Below are positions 1 to 8,030 of a stretch of 8,869 nucleotides of DNA, piece after piece. The stretch spans positions 1 through 8,869 of the forward strand of contig RFJS01000102.1 of NCBI GenBank assembly GCA_003694825.1. The letters are read 5' to 3'. A program made the translations under genes and the position numbers. The DNA comes from Verrucomicrobiota bacterium. Lineage in GTDB: Bacteria; Verrucomicrobiota; Verrucomicrobiia; Opitutales; Opitutaceae. The notes under the pieces were generated by a model that saw only the letters and a list, made by a program, of their open reading frames with translations, had not been told where the DNA came from and ran no database searches. Numbering within the stretch: position 1 is the first letter of the stretch; each line of letters begins with the position of its first letter.

Positions 1-1496
1 CCGGCGGCGCTTTCGGGATTGCCGACGATCCGGTTGGCGAGGCGGAAGGCGAGGGAATCCATCGGGCCGGAGGGGGGGACGCCGACATCCCAGTAGCCGA
101 GACGTCCCGGAAAATCCTGGACCGTCGTTTGCGTGCCTCCGTCGATAACCTCGATGCTGTCGGTCCGGTATTCGATGGTCTCGAGCATTCGAGTGTAGAC
201 GGCGCCTTGCGTGAAGGCTTCGGAATTGAGAATCTGACGAAGGTAGCGCAGGTTGGTTTCCACGCCTCCGATGCGGGTTGTGGCAAGCGCATCGCGCATA
301 CGTGTCAAAGCCGCGGCCCGGTCGGCGCCGCGCACGATGATCTTGGCAAGCATGGGGTCGTAGTAGGGGGTGACCTCTGTTCCACGTTCGACCCATGTTT
401 CCACGCGGGCAGCAGCGGGCAGGACGCACTCGGTCAGCACACCGGTGGACGGCTGGAAACCGCGTCCGGGGTCTTCGCAGTAGAGCCGCGCCTGGATGGA
501 CGCCCCATCGCACCGGGGACGGAAATCGGCGAGATCGAGTTCGCCGGCGGCCTGGAGGATCATCCATTCGACGAGGTCGATGCCGGTCACTTCCTCGGTC
601 ACGCCGTGCTCGACCTGCAATCGGGTGTTGACCTCGAGAAAGTAGAAGGCGCCGGTGGCATCGTCGTAGACGAACTCGACGGTGCCGGCGTTGGTGTAGC
701 CGATCGATTGGCCGAGGCGGGCGGCGCCGTCGAGCAGGGCGCGGCGGGTTTCCGCGGTGAGTCCGGGCGCCGGTGTTTCCTCGATGATCTTCTGGTTGCG
801 GCGTTGGACGGAGCAATCGCGCTCGCCGAGGGCGACGACATGCCCGCGGCCGTCGCCGAAGATCTGCACCTCGATATGCCGGGCTCGCTCGACGAATTTT
901 TCCAGAAACAGGCCGCCTTCGCCGAAGTTGGCGCGACTGAGGCGCTCGATCCGATCGAAGGCTTCCTTCAGGGCCACCGGGTCGTGGCAGAGCTGCATGC
1001 CGATGCCGCCACCGCCGGCGGTGCTCTTGAGCATGACGGGATAGCCGATCGCCTCGGCGGCGCTGAGTGCCTCGTCGATACTCGAGAGCAGTCCACTGCC
1101 GGGGAGAAGCGGCACCCCCTCACGGGAGGCGATCTCGCGGGCGGTGTGCTTCAGGCCGAAGCGGCGCATGTCCTCGGGGCGTGGGCCGATGAAGACGATC
1201 CCGGCTGCGGCGCACGCCTCCACGAAATCCGGGTTTTCGGAAAGAAATCCGTAGCCGGGGTGGATGGCCTCCGCACCGGTCGTGCGAGCCGCCTCGAGAA
1301 TCCGGTCGATATTGAGATAGCTCTGCGCCGCAGGGGCAGGGCCGATGGGGACGGCCTCGTCGGCCATGGAGACATGGAGGGAGTCCGTATCCGCATCCGA
1401 ATACACGGAAACGGATGCGATACCCATGCGGCGAAGGGTCCGAATGACGCGGCAGGCGATGGCGCCGCGGTTGGCGATGAGGACTTTGCGGAACAT
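1..1496 (-). CDS. Urea/guanidine carboxylase, N-terminal part (biotin carboxylase domain and start of KipA-like domain), truncated by window edge
   Basis: ATP-dependent, biotin-dependent carboxylase that carboxylates urea or guanidine. I translated the minus strand from the ATG at 1496-1494; 498 full codons stay open to the left edge. The start MFRKVLIANRGAIACR is the classic biotin-carboxylase N-terminus. Visible motifs are HPGYGFLSEN (about 79-88), the glycine-rich ATP loop AGGGGIGM (160-167), ERDCSVQRRNQK (225-236) and FLEVNTRLQVEH (286-297), with the biotin carboxylase C-terminal domain to about residue 440. From about 449 a second domain begins with TTVQDFPGRLGYWDVGVPPSG, typical of the allophanate hydrolase subunit 2/KipA-like region of urea carboxylases, which sets it apart from acetyl-, propionyl- and pyruvate carboxylases. 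The rest (about 700 residues, with carboxyltransferase and biotin carrier) lies outside. It is preceded by two DUF1989 genes and an ABC importer, the arrangement known for guanidine carboxylase. The choice between urea and guanidine cannot be made from this part. Confidence 0.93.
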   Translation of the reverse strand, partial: MFRKVLIANRGAIACRVIRTLRRMGIASVSVYSDADTDSLHVSMADEAVPIGPAPAAQSYLNIDRILEAARTTGAEAIHPGYGFLSENPDFVEACAAAGIVFIGPRPEDMRRFGLKHTAREIASREGVPLLPGSGLLSSIDEALSAAEAIGYPVMLKSTAGGGGIGMQLCHDPVALKEAFDRIERLSRANFGEGGLFLEKFVERARHIEVQIFGDGRGHVVALGERDCSVQRRNQKIIEETPAPGLTAETRRALLDGAARLGQSIGYTNAGTVEFVYDDATGAFYFLEVNTRLQVEHGVTEEVTGIDLVEWMILQAAGELDLADFRPRCDGASIQARLYCEDPGRGFQPSTGVLTECVLPAAARVETWVERGTEVTPYYDPMLAKIIVRGADRAAALTRMRDALATTRIGGVETNLRYLRQILNSEAFTQGAVYTRMLETIEYRTDSIEVIDGGTQTTVQDFPGRLGYWDVGVPPSGPMDSLAFRLANRIVGNPESAA

Positions 1497-1541
1497 CGAG
1501 CGGCTCTATTGCAGTGGAGGCCGTGGAGGGTGGGCGTGTTG
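1497..1541 (-). other. Short intergenic gap before the carboxylase
   Basis: A 45-bp gap separates the TGA of the upstream DUF1989 gene from the carboxylase ATG. I see no terminator hairpin, no promoter-like hexamers and no good Shine-Dalgarno sequence, only a weak AGAG about 8 bases before the start. Cotranscription with the upstream genes is the simplest reading. Confidence 0.5.
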
Positions 1542-2222
1542 TCAGGTGGCGGAGTCGGTCGGGTGATCCCAGATGATCACTTCAATCGGTGTCGGATTGT
1601 AGGCGTTGCAGGGGTTGTTGAGCTGGGGGCAGTTCGAGATCAGCGCGAGGATATCGCGCTCGGCGCGCAGTTCGACATAGCGGCCGGGACCGGAGACGCC
1701 GTCTTCAAAGGTGAGCCCGCCTTCGGGGGTCACCGGCACGTTCATGAAGAAGTTGATATTGCAGGTGATGTCGCGCTTGCCGAAATCGTCGCCGAAGCCG
1801 CACCCGCATTCGCAAGGCGCCTCCTGAGCACCGCGGATGAAGCTGTCCCGGCAGGCGTGCATGTATTCCTTCTCGTGGGCGTAGCGCATGGTATTGCTTT
1901 CTCGGGAGCAGGCACCGCCGAGGGTGTCGTGGCGGCCGCAGGTATCGGCGACGATCGTGAGCAGGGGGTTGCCTTCGGTCGAGTAGAGCACGGTGCCGGT
2001 GGTGAGATAGAGGGCGCCCTGCCGGCGAATCGTGTCGCTGGCGCTGTAGCGATTGGCCGGATCGTGGGCGTCGTAGAAGAGGGTGTCGGCGGCCTGGTTG
2101 CCCTCGAGATCGACGATGCGAAGGATCTGGCCCTGGCGGACGACGTGCGACCACCATTCGCCGGCGGGGACGATCTGGCGGTAGACGGCGGTTTTCGGGT
2201 CGAGCTGGCTTTCGGTGAGCAT
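1542..2222 (-). CDS. Urea amidolyase-associated protein 2 (DUF1989); probable carboxyguanidine deiminase subunit
   Basis: A 226-residue DUF1989 protein with no signal peptide or membrane segment, so cytoplasmic. Visible family features are [20 protein letters not shown] (31-50), [17 protein letters not shown] (89-105), [11 protein letters not shown] (154-164) and [20 protein letters not shown] (196-215). His98, Cys95, Cys105, Cys198 and Cys205 are candidate metal or active-site residues (inference). It has a Cys-rich patch, CECGCG, at 137-142. It is clearly paralogous to the next gene upstream (2232-2960), sharing DLEG, TADT/VADT, HD, NINFF and NCP/NTCP blocks. In characterised guanidine-degrading bacteria such pairs form carboxyguanidine deiminase, which turns carboxyguanidine into allophanate plus ammonia. 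I do not assign CgdA or CgdB to a specific paralog. The ATG at 2222 lies 9 bp after the preceding stop codon, with no clear Shine-Dalgarno sequence. Confidence 0.9.
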   Translation of the reverse strand: MLTESQLDPKTAVYRQIVPAGEWWSHVVRQGQILRIVDLEGNQAADTLFYDAHDPANRYSASDTIRRQGALYLTTGTVLYSTEGNPLLTIVADTCGRHDTLGGACSRESNTMRYAHEKEYMHACRDSFIRGAQEAPCECGCGFGDDFGKRDITCNINFFMNVPVTPEGGLTFEDGVSGPGRYVELRAERDILALISNCPQLNNPCNAYNPTPIEVIIWDHPTDSAT

Positions 2223-2231
2223 GGCGGAGAA

Positions 2232-2960
2232 TCAGTAGCGGAGGCGGATGTAGTTTTCGGTGTTGGTCATCGCGCGCTCGTTTTCCGGGCGCGAGAGGCG
2301 GCAGGGATCGTCGGCCGGAACCGGACCGCTGGCGGGGAAAACCTCGAGGCGGACCTTGCGCGGGTGGTATTCCGGATCGGGGTCGAGTGGATGGGGGCAG
2401 GTGTTGAGCACGACGAGCGTGTTCAGCTCCATCCGCAGATCGATGTAGTCGTCCGGTTTCGAATTGCCCGGCACGAAGGTGAGACGGCCGGCGTCATCAG
2501 CGGTGACTTTGCTGAAAAAGTTGATGTTCGGCACGAGGTCGCGTTTACCGAGACCCCACTTGGCCAGTTCGATGAGAAAGCAGTCGCGGCCGTTCCGGTA
2601 GAAGTCATTGCGATGCGTCTGGTAGGGGTGGTGCCCATATTTTTCCTCGACGAGACGGGCATCGCTGCAGCCACAGGCGGCGTCGTGCCAGCCAACGGTG
2701 TCGGCAGTGATGGAGGCGAGAAGGCGCCCCATGTCCGAATGAATGCAATACGGATGTCGAAGCCGAAAGATATGCTGACCCTTGAGGGTGTCGGGCATGT
2801 TGTAGCGTTCGACGGGGACGTCGGCGTTGTAGAGCAACATGCCGACGTTGGCTCCGCCTTCGAGGTCGGTCAGGCGCAGGGTCTTGCCCCGGGAAATCAC
2901 GCCGGACCACATGCCGGCATGGGTCAGAACCCGCGAGTAGATGGGCTGTGTTGTCTTCAT
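2232..2960 (-). CDS. Urea amidolyase-associated protein 1 (DUF1989); probable carboxyguanidine deiminase subunit
   Basis: A 242-residue DUF1989 protein starting [20 protein letters not shown]. The open frame extends upstream to 3395, but that part is an out-of-frame shadow of the ATPase gene; the ATG at 2960-2958 gives the usual family length and matches the paralog's N-terminus. Motifs are [20 protein letters not shown] (27-46), [15 protein letters not shown] (84-98), [15 protein letters not shown] (138-152) and [20 protein letters not shown] (186-205). His92, Cys96, Cys98, Cys188 and His190 are likely functional positions (inference). No signal peptide. It pairs with the downstream paralog as the likely two-subunit carboxyguanidine deiminase feeding allophanate hydrolase. 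It starts 46 bp after the ATPase stop codon with no obvious ribosome binding site. The DUF1989 assignment is firm; the enzymatic role is taken from family literature. Confidence 0.9.
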   Translation of the reverse strand: MKTTQPIYSRVLTHAGMWSGVISRGKTLRLTDLEGGANVGMLLYNADVPVERYNMPDTLKGQHIFRLRHPYCIHSDMGRLLASITADTVGWHDAACGCSDARLVEEKYGHHPYQTHRNDFYRNGRDCFLIELAKWGLGKRDLVPNINFFSKVTADDAGRLTFVPGNSKPDDYIDLRMELNTLVVLNTCPHPLDPDPEYHPRKVRLEVFPASGPVPADDPCRLSRPENERAMTNTENYIRLRY

Positions 2961-3006
2961 GGTATCGAGGATCGTTTTGAGGAACGTGTCACGGCGGGTG
3001 GCACGG

Positions 3007-3912
3007 CTACTCGACATCGTCTCCGACCTCAGTGAGCCGGACGATGGGGAGGTCGCGCTGTGCCTGCTTTTCGGATGGTGGGTGAATGAGCGTATCGAGG
3101 TGGCGTCGCACGGAGAGAAACGGCGGCGTGAGAAACTGGTCCGGAGAGCGCGGTCGGGGGACCGGAACCTCCACGACTTCACGAACCCGTCCCGGATGCG
3201 GGTCGAGAACGAGGATGCGATCGGCCAGATAGACGGCCTCGTCGAGGTCGTGGGTGATAAAGACGATGGTGACGTCGACGTTCTTCCAGATCTGCAGCAG
3301 GTAGTGTTGCATCTGGCTGCGGGTCTGGGCATCGAGTGCCCCGAAGGGTTCGTCCATGAGCAGGACGCGGGGACGGTTGGCGAGGGCGCGAGCAATGGCG
3401 ACGCGCTGTTTCATGCCGCCCGAAAGCTGGTGCGGGTAGGCGTTTTCGAAGCGCGAGAGGCCGACGAGGTCGATCCACTGCCGGGCATCCTGCTCGGCAG
3501 CCGGCCCGCTGCGGCCGCTCATGCGCGGACCGAACATGACGTTGCCCTTGACCGTGAGCCACGGGAAAAGCGTGTAGCCCTGGAACACCATGCCACGGTC
3601 CGGCCCGGGGCCCCGGACAGGCCGGCCATCGAGGAGCGCTTCGCCGGAGGTCGGTGTTTCCAGACCGGCGAGAAGACGGGCGAGTGTGGACTTGCCGCAG
3701 CCCGACGCGCCGATCACACACATGAACTCGCGCCGGTGTACCGAGAAGGAAACCGCGTCGAGTGCGGTAACCTCGCCGCGAGGTGTTGAGAAACGCTTGG
3801 TCAGTGCCCGAACCTCCATGACGATGGGGCGCTTCCGAAGGCGTTCAAAACGGGCGGCGACCTCCGGTGATTGTTCGCGGTAGTGCGGGAGCTTGAGCAA
3901 GTCGGGCGTCAT
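3007..3912 (-). CDS. NitT/TauT-type ABC transporter ATPase (urea carboxylase-associated)
   Basis: ATP-binding subunit, 301 residues, that powers the importer encoded just upstream. Every core motif is present: Walker [10 protein letters not shown] (68-76), Q-loop Gln111, signature LSGGMKQR (163-170), Walker B VLLMDEP (183-189), D-loop GALD (191-194) and H-loop His221. It resembles NrtD/SsuB/TauB ATPases. I chose the ATG at 3912 because it overlaps the permease TGA as ATGA, implying translational coupling. The frame continues upstream to 3984, but that stretch is basic, low-quality sequence lying over the permease gene. About 30 residues ([18 protein letters not shown] and onward) precede the usual ATPase start ([10 protein letters not shown], from 32), and a tail of about 50 residues follows the core. 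The substrate is not readable from the ATPase; context suggests guanidine, urea or a related nitrogen compound. Confidence 0.95.
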   Translation of the reverse strand: MTPDLLKLPHYREQSPEVAARFERLRKRPIVMEVRALTKRFSTPRGEVTALDAVSFSVHRREFMCVIGASGCGKSTLARLLAGLETPTSGEALLDGRPVRGPGPDRGMVFQGYTLFPWLTVKGNVMFGPRMSGRSGPAAEQDARQWIDLVGLSRFENAYPHQLSGGMKQRVAIARALANRPRVLLMDEPFGALDAQTRSQMQHYLLQIWKNVDVTIVFITHDLDEAVYLADRILVLDPHPGRVREVVEVPVPRPRSPDQFLTPPFLSVRRHLDTLIHPPSEKQAQRDLPIVRLTEVGDDVE

Positions 3913-5312
3913 GGCGAGGAAGCGCGGTTGTGCATCGCCTCGGCACGGTCGCGTGCGCTTTCGATGATCGTGCTCGGGAGCCATACGAGGCCGCGGGCCA
4001 CGGCGCGGGAGGCAGGGCCGCCATGCCCGGTCCAGGGGAAGAACACGCCCCGCAGCCAGGCGAGGATCTGGTCGGTCGTGAACCCGATGATACCGATGAG
4101 GATGATGACGGGAAAGACGCGGTCAAAATTGCGGAAGCGCCCCTGAGTTTCGATGAACTCGGTGAGGCCGGTCTTCACCCCGATGAGTTCCGCGATGACC
4201 AGCCATGTCCATGCCCAACCGAGGAGGATGCGCAGGTCGTTGTAGAGATCGGGAAGGATGCCGGGGACGACGACGCGGGAGATGAGTTGGCGGGGGCGGG
4301 CGCCGAGGGTCTGCGCGGCCTCGAGCAGTGAGCGGTCGAGTAAGCGCGTGGTCTTGGCTACGACCAGCACCATCTGAAAGAACGTGCCGACAAAGACGAG
4401 GGCGATCTTTGGAGCATCATGTGCCAGAAAGATTGCGACGAGCAGGGTGCTGAAGGTTGGTGCCGGGAGATAGCGAAAGAAGTCGATGAAGGGCTCGAAG
4501 AGCCGGGAGAAGGTGTCGAAGGTGCCGCAGAGGATTCCGAGAGGCACACCCACGGCACAGGAGATGACAAAGCCGAGGAAGATGATGCGGATCGAAGTGG
4601 CGACGCGATCCCCCATGGAGGGCGATCCGTCTTCAGGCTGGTGGGTGAAGTCGTGCCAGCCGGCGGCAAGGACTTCGTGCGGGGCCGGCAGATAGACGGG
4701 GTTGGCGGGAACGCCCTGGGGGACCAGTTTGAGCAGCGGTTCGGTCGGGAGTTGTCCGTATGCAAATGTGGGCGAGTGGCGTTCGAGAATCGCCCAGTTA
4801 TCACGGACAATCTCGAGGTTTTCGGCCGTGAGTGCCGGACGTGTGGCGACGCGGGCCCCGGTGGCGAGATCGCGCCAGAGCCGGTAGATGGCGGCGTCAT
4901 CGGTGGACGAATCCCGTGTCATCCATCCATGAGCGAGACCGACGGGGGCAAGCTGGCGCAGGATTTTCAGATTCCGGCGTCGGGCTGATCGGGCGGAGGT
5001 GTCTGCCACCGAACCCGAGTCACGTGCAGCCCGGATGGTGTCGTTTTCCGCCCGTACGGCTGCGACGAATTCGGGAAAGAACTCGCGGCTGAGGCGGTCA
5101 CCGGCAACATAGACCGTGGTGACGCCTTCGCGTTCGGCCGAGATTTGCAGCTTGATCTCGGGATGCCAGATCCACGGCGTGTAACTGACGAAGCACCAGA
5201 GACCGATCGGTATCAGAAAGGAAAGGACGGTCAGCAGGGTTCGTCGACCGGGAGGGAGATCTTCACGGACTTTGAACCAGCCTGAAAGTATGGAGCGCAC
5301 GGGAAAAGACAC
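3909..5312 (-). CDS. NitT/TauT-type ABC transporter permease with large extracytoplasmic insert
   Basis: Inner-membrane permease, 467 residues, against the usual 250-290 for SsuC/TauC/NrtB relatives. The first membrane helix is at about 25-45 ([19 protein letters not shown]). About 150 hydrophilic residues (50-200) follow before the family's normal LPAPHEVL segment (208-215). The binding-protein-dependent transport domain then spans about 235-420, with helices near 241-262, 283-320, 365-380 and 400-415. The EAA loop [20 protein letters not shown] is at 331-350. A tail of about 40 residues ends the protein. The start is a GTG at 5312; no ATG lies nearby, and GTG at 5300 is an alternative. No Shine-Dalgarno sequence is clear for either. 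Its stop overlaps the ATPase ATG by 4 bp. Together with the binding protein and ATPase it should form an importer. The insert would sit on the periplasmic side if the first helix runs in-to-out. Confidence 0.9.
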   Translation of the reverse strand: MSFPVRSILSGWFKVREDLPPGRRTLLTVLSFLIPIGLWCFVSYTPWIWHPEIKLQISAEREGVTTVYVAGDRLSREFFPEFVAAVRAENDTIRAARDSGSVADTSARSARRRNLKILRQLAPVGLAHGWMTRDSSTDDAAIYRLWRDLATGARVATRPALTAENLEIVRDNWAILERHSPTFAYGQLPTEPLLKLVPQGVPANPVYLPAPHEVLAAGWHDFTHQPEDGSPSMGDRVATSIRIIFLGFVISCAVGVPLGILCGTFDTFSRLFEPFIDFFRYLPAPTFSTLLVAIFLAHDAPKIALVFVGTFFQMVLVVAKTTRLLDRSLLEAAQTLGARPRQLISRVVVPGILPDLYNDLRILLGWAWTWLVIAELIGVKTGLTEFIETQGRFRNFDRVFPVIILIGIIGFTTDQILAWLRGVFFPWTGHGGPASRAVARGLVWLPSTIIESARDRAEAMHNRASSP

Positions 5313-5420
5313 ACACGGGGAGCGGGCGCCGCCACCCGGAGCGGCGGCGCAGTAGCGGGAGAGCCGATGAGGTCCGGGGCGGCGTTGGGAGGAAGCCGCG
5401 AAACGCCCACCCCGGCGCGG
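5313..5420 (-). other. Intercistronic region between binding protein and permease
   Basis: A 108-bp GC-rich gap between the TAA of the binding-protein gene and the GTG of the permease gene. It contains the strong hairpin listed separately. I see no promoter-like hexamers or Shine-Dalgarno sequence. Such gaps often uncouple the highly needed binding protein from its membrane partners. Confidence 0.5.
5326..5350 (-). other. Strong GC hairpin before the permease start (mRNA stability or attenuation element)
   Basis: Perfect 8-bp inverted repeat: on the minus strand GCGCCGCC, a 9-base loop (GCTCCGGGT), then GGCGGCGC. It ends 13 bases before the permease GTG. No U-run follows on the minus strand, so it is not a canonical intrinsic terminator. 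It could protect the 3' end of the binding-protein message or limit permease translation; both are inference. Confidence 0.55.
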
Positions 5421-6434
5421 TTACATTCCGCGCATCTTCGCGACCTCTTCGGTCAGGGACGGATCGAGGTATTTCGCCGCCGGCTGGCTCTCGGAGTAGA
5501 CCCCGTATTTCAGATTGAACGCGTCGACATATTCCGTCGACCCGTAGACGGAGCCGAGGCCGCTACCCGGCTTCCAGCGTTCGAGGGCCTCCTTCAGCGA
5601 GAGGATGTAGGTGCCCTTCAGGAAGGGCTCGTATTCCTGTGGCGAGACCTTCACGCGGCTGGCGAGAATGGCGAGGGCTTCATCGAGATTGGCATCATCG
5701 CGGATGAAGTCCACGATGCGGTACCAGACCTCGACAACCTTGAGCCAGTCAGCCCGCCGCTTCTCCAGGCTCTCTGCTGAGACATAGAGCAGGTCGTAGA
5801 TAATGCCGGGAGCATCCGCCGAAGTGAAAATCGGATGGGAGCCGTTCAGTGCCTTGAGCGCCTGGCCGGAGTTTGGCTGCCACGCCGCGATGGCGGACAC
5901 GGCACCGGAGGCAAGCACCTGCGGGGTTTCGTTGGTGGGTGTATTGACGATCTCCACATCCGCTTCGGACAGCCCGGCTTTTTCCAGGCCGGTGAGGAAA
6001 AGCAGGTGCGGGACGAAGCCCATCTCGAGGCCGACTTTTCTGCCTTTCAGATCAGCCATCGTTCGGATGGTGGGCGCGGCGACGACCATGTCGTTGCCGT
6101 TGGAGAAATCATTGATGAGGATGCCGACGGAGGGCTTGCCGGTCGCGCCGGTCACAAGGGCGTCTCCGTTGGTCATGCACACGGCATCGACGTTGCCGGA
6201 GACGTAGGCGTCCATGGATGGGACATAGTCGAACCACAGAAACTCAACATCGACACCGGCTTCCTGAAACCAACCTTTGCGGATGCCGATCTCCCAGGCG
6301 ATCCAGCCCGGCCAGTCGCTGTAGGCGATCTTCAACGGGGCGGCTGACGCCGAGAGCGGGATCGAAAAAACAGATACGATAATAAGGAGAAACCCGATGA
6401 GGGAGCGGAGTGTTCGGACTTTTGTCAGTGGCAT
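5421..6434 (-). CDS. NMT1/THI5-like periplasmic substrate-binding protein of NitT/TauT ABC importer
   Basis: Periplasmic solute receptor, 337 residues. I chose the ATG at 6434 because it gives a textbook signal peptide: basic [10 protein letters not shown], a hydrophobic core [17 protein letters not shown], then SASA and likely cleavage before [12 protein letters not shown]. The frame is open further upstream (ATGs at 6485, 6497 and 6557), but those residues would bury the signal and overlap the leader or ureD. The mature part has the family pattern: [23 protein letters not shown] near the N-terminus, [33 protein letters not shown] and [14 protein letters not shown]. There is no lipobox cysteine, so it should be soluble in the periplasm of a Gram-negative cell. 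It leads the transporter genes. Ligand unknown: relatives bind nitrate, sulfonates, pyrimidines or purine-related compounds, and those linked to urea carboxylases are suspected to bind urea or guanidine. Confidence 0.92.
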   Translation of the reverse strand: MPLTKVRTLRSLIGFLLIIVSVFSIPLSASAAPLKIAYSDWPGWIAWEIGIRKGWFQEAGVDVEFLWFDYVPSMDAYVSGNVDAVCMTNGDALVTGATGKPSVGILINDFSNGNDMVVAAPTIRTMADLKGRKVGLEMGFVPHLLFLTGLEKAGLSEADVEIVNTPTNETPQVLASGAVSAIAAWQPNSGQALKALNGSHPIFTSADAPGIIYDLLYVSAESLEKRRADWLKVVEVWYRIVDFIRDDANLDEALAILASRVKVSPQEYEPFLKGTYILSLKEALERWKPGSGLGSVYGSTEYVDAFNLKYGVYSESQPAAKYLDPSLTEEVAKMRGM

Positions 6435-6534
6435 TTTCGATGTGGATGATGAGACGGTGGAGAAATCGTGAGAGGGATTGAGCATGTCGCGTGCCATTGG
6501 CGGTTGAAGAAAGGTCGCAGTTCCCGGGCACGGT
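6435..6534 (-). other. Gap between urease accessory genes and transporter operon
   Basis: A 100-bp gap, the main break in an otherwise closely packed gene string. Its promoter-distal half is pyrimidine-rich on the minus strand (CTCTCACGATTTCTCCACC) and lacks a Shine-Dalgarno sequence before the 6434 start. I see no good -35/-10 pair. The part next to ureD can fold as described in the overlapping leader feature. Confidence 0.5.
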
Positions 6535-6540
6535 CTACAA
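6490..6540 (-). promoter_or_regulatory. Candidate structured RNA leader of the transporter genes (possible riboswitch, NMT1/xanthine-I type not excluded)
   Basis: On the minus strand, CGTGCC (6532-6527) pairs perfectly with GGCACG (6495-6490), enclosing 31 bases. Inside, CGG (6526-6524) can pair with CCG (6503-6501), leaving an unpaired pyrimidine-rich GACCTTTCTTCAA. The element overlaps the ureD stop codon and lies about 55 bases before the binding-protein start. The size, the two-stem layout and the position upstream of an NMT1-type gene recall the NMT1 motif (xanthine-I riboswitch), but I cannot verify the consensus. I do not see the hallmarks of guanidine-I (ykkC) or the paired ACGR hairpins of guanidine-II here. 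It may simply be a chance stem. Confidence 0.3.
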
Positions 6541-7410
6541 CTTCCGCAAATCGGCACGGAGGTGGGGGATGGCGCTGGCGAGGTGTTGGCGGATGGCGGC
6601 TACGGTGTCGCGGAGGGTCTGCCCGTCGCGGGCGGCGAGACGGATGGCGAGCAGGTCGGGGTCGAGCGCGGTGAGGCCGAGGCGGATGCCGTCGCCGTGG
6701 AGCGAGGTGATGGCGGCGGCGAGTGTATCGATAGAACTGATGCGTGGTGAAACCGCGATGAGCGAGGCGAGCCACGCGGATGGCGTTTGAAAGAAGCGTG
6801 CGGCGGCGGCCAGTTTTCCGCCGGCGGCGTCGAGGCGCTCGACGAGGACGGGCCGACCATCGAGATGAACATCGAGGGCGAGCTGGAGGCGCCGCCAGGC
6901 CCACAGCTCGCCGCGGCCGGCACGCCCCGGGGCGAGCGCATCGAGGAAGACGAGTTGGGCGCCGCGGGCGCAATGGATCGTGGTTTTCTGAAGGAAGCTC
7001 GTGTCGCGATGCGGACAGAGCGGCTCGGGATAAAAGTCGAGAAAGGCGCCGGCGGCGACGTGGAGGCTCTGCGAACTGCGTGCCGTGCCGTCGAGCATCG
7101 TGAAGGCGCGGGTGACGGCGGGGGTGGTCACAGAGAGCGCAGCGCGATCGGTGGCGTGAACGCGCATCTCCAGTGAATCGCCGGAGAGGATGCCGGCGGT
7201 GGGGTTGATGACCTGGACGTGCAGCGTGTGCCCGTTCCAGTGCGGCTTGCTGATGTGGAAGGGGGCGCGAAAGGACTGGCGGGCGAGGATGGTCCGGCCG
7301 TCGGGGCGCGCCCGCGCCTCGAGGTGGAGGTGGCCGCGGAGCCGTGGGGCCGGGGCAGGGTCCGGCGCGGCTGGACGCTGGCAGGCAGTGGCCTCCGAGC
7401 CCGGGATCAT
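6535..7410 (-). CDS. ureD: Urease accessory protein UreD (UreH)
   Basis: Scaffold of the urease activation complex, 291 residues, near the usual 270-300. It binds apo-urease and, with UreF and UreG, passes nickel to the active site. Recognisable family segments are [13 protein letters not shown] (about 48-60), [16 protein letters not shown] (67-82, matching the family's NPxGGxxxGD pattern), TTPAVTRAF (94-102), [17 protein letters not shown] (123-139, matching the YxPxPxIPFxxA-like block) and [13 protein letters not shown] (about 156-168). The ATG at 7410 overlaps the ureG TGA by 4 bp, implying coupled translation. The first 25 residues are Pro/Ala-rich and poorly conserved. The protein ends at TAG 6537-6535, inside the candidate leader stem region. 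Placing ureD after ureG is less common than ureD at the head of the operon but known from several phyla. Confidence 0.93.
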   Translation of the reverse strand: MIPGSEATACQRPAAPDPAPAPRLRGHLHLEARARPDGRTILARQSFRAPFHISKPHWNGHTLHVQVINPTAGILSGDSLEMRVHATDRAALSVTTPAVTRAFTMLDGTARSSQSLHVAAGAFLDFYPEPLCPHRDTSFLQKTTIHCARGAQLVFLDALAPGRAGRGELWAWRRLQLALDVHLDGRPVLVERLDAAGGKLAAAARFFQTPSAWLASLIAVSPRISSIDTLAAAITSLHGDGIRLGLTALDPDLLAIRLAARDGQTLRDTVAAIRQHLASAIPHLRADLRKL

Positions 7411-8030
7411 GCCTCCGTTGGCGTTGTCGCGAAGAGGACCTGGTGTTCGATCCAGGCGATGACCTGGTCGAGGTTGTGCCGGCGCTTGAGGTCGCAGAGC
7501 AGGAAGGGGCGGGAGCCGCGCTGCTCGCGGGCGTCGCGCGCCATGACGTCGAGGTCGGCGCCGACGAGCGGGGCGAGGTCAGTCTTGTTGATGATGAGCA
7601 GGTCGGAGAACTTGATGGCAGGGCCACCCTTGCGCGGGATCTTGTCGCCCTCGGCGACGTCGATGACGTAGATGAAGGCGTCGACCAGCTCGGGTGAGAA
7701 CGTGGCCGAGAGGTTGTCGCCGCCGCTTTCGACGAGGACGAGCTGCAGGTCGGGGAAGCGCTGTTCGAGGGACCGGATGGCCTGTTCGTTCATCGTCGTG
7801 TCGTCGCGGATGGCGGTGTGCGGACAGCCGCCGGTTTCGACGCCAAGGATCCGTTCGGCCGGCAGGGCGCCGTTGCGGGTGAGATACTCGGCGTCCTCGA
7901 GCGTGTAGATGTCGTTGGTGACGACGGCCATGGAGTAGCGGTCGCGCAGCGTCTCGCAGAGGCGCAGGCAGAGCATGGTCTTGCCGGAGCCGACGGGGCC
8001 GCCGATGCCGATGCGTGGGGGACGGGTCAT
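7407..8030 (-). CDS. ureG: Urease accessory GTPase UreG
   Basis: SIMIBI-class GTPase, 207 residues, the normal UreG length, that drives nickel delivery to urease. Motifs are the P-loop GGPVGSGKT (10-18), the nickel-binding CPH (69-71) inside [21 protein letters not shown] (101-106) and the guanine-specificity motif NKTD (148-151). All key residues are intact. The open frame runs upstream to 8705, but that part is an Arg/Pro-rich shadow of ureF; the ATG at 8030 overlaps the ureF TGA as ATGA and gives the conserved start [18 protein letters not shown]. Its own TGA overlaps the ureD start in the same way. Confidence 0.98.
   Translation of the reverse strand: MTRPPRIGIGGPVGSGKTMLCLRLCETLRDRYSMAVVTNDIYTLEDAEYLTRNGALPAERILGVETGGCPHTAIRDDTTMNEQAIRSLEQRFPDLQLVLVESGGDNLSATFSPELVDAFIYVIDVAEGDKIPRKGGPAIKFSDLLIINKTDLAPLVGADLDVMARDAREQRGSRPFLLCDLKRRHNLDQVIAWIEHQVLFATTPTEA

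Noticed and set aside
129..3035. A 968-codon plus-strand open frame spanning the carboxylase, both DUF1989 genes and the end of the ATPase gene
   Set aside because: It lies antisense to four clearly recognisable minus-strand genes, crosses their boundaries, and its translation (rich in Gly, Ala, Val, Asp) shows no family motifs. It is an expected by-product of high-GC codon bias on the opposite strand.
5326..5350. Intrinsic terminator after the binding-protein gene
   Set aside because: The stem is strong, but on the minus strand it is followed by CCGCTCCCCGTG rather than a U-run, and the downstream permease and ATPase clearly belong to the same transporter.
6383..6468. A plus-strand AAGGAG followed after 8 bases by ATG (6397) and a 24-codon frame
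   Set aside because: It looks like a good ribosome binding site, but it lies antisense to the signal peptide of the binding protein, encodes a short unrecognisable peptide, and has no promoter that I can see.
6435..6560. Guanidine-I (ykkC) or guanidine-II riboswitch expected for a guanidine operon
   Set aside because: I looked for the conserved ykkC segments and for paired ACGR-loop hairpins in the gap before the transporter and saw neither. A guanidine riboswitch could still lie outside the window.
6425..7627. A 400-codon minus-strand frame overlapping ureG, ureD and the binding-protein leader
   Set aside because: It is out of frame with ureD, extremely rich in Arg, Pro and Ser, and ends inside the start of the binding-protein gene. 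It is a shadow of ureD and ureG.
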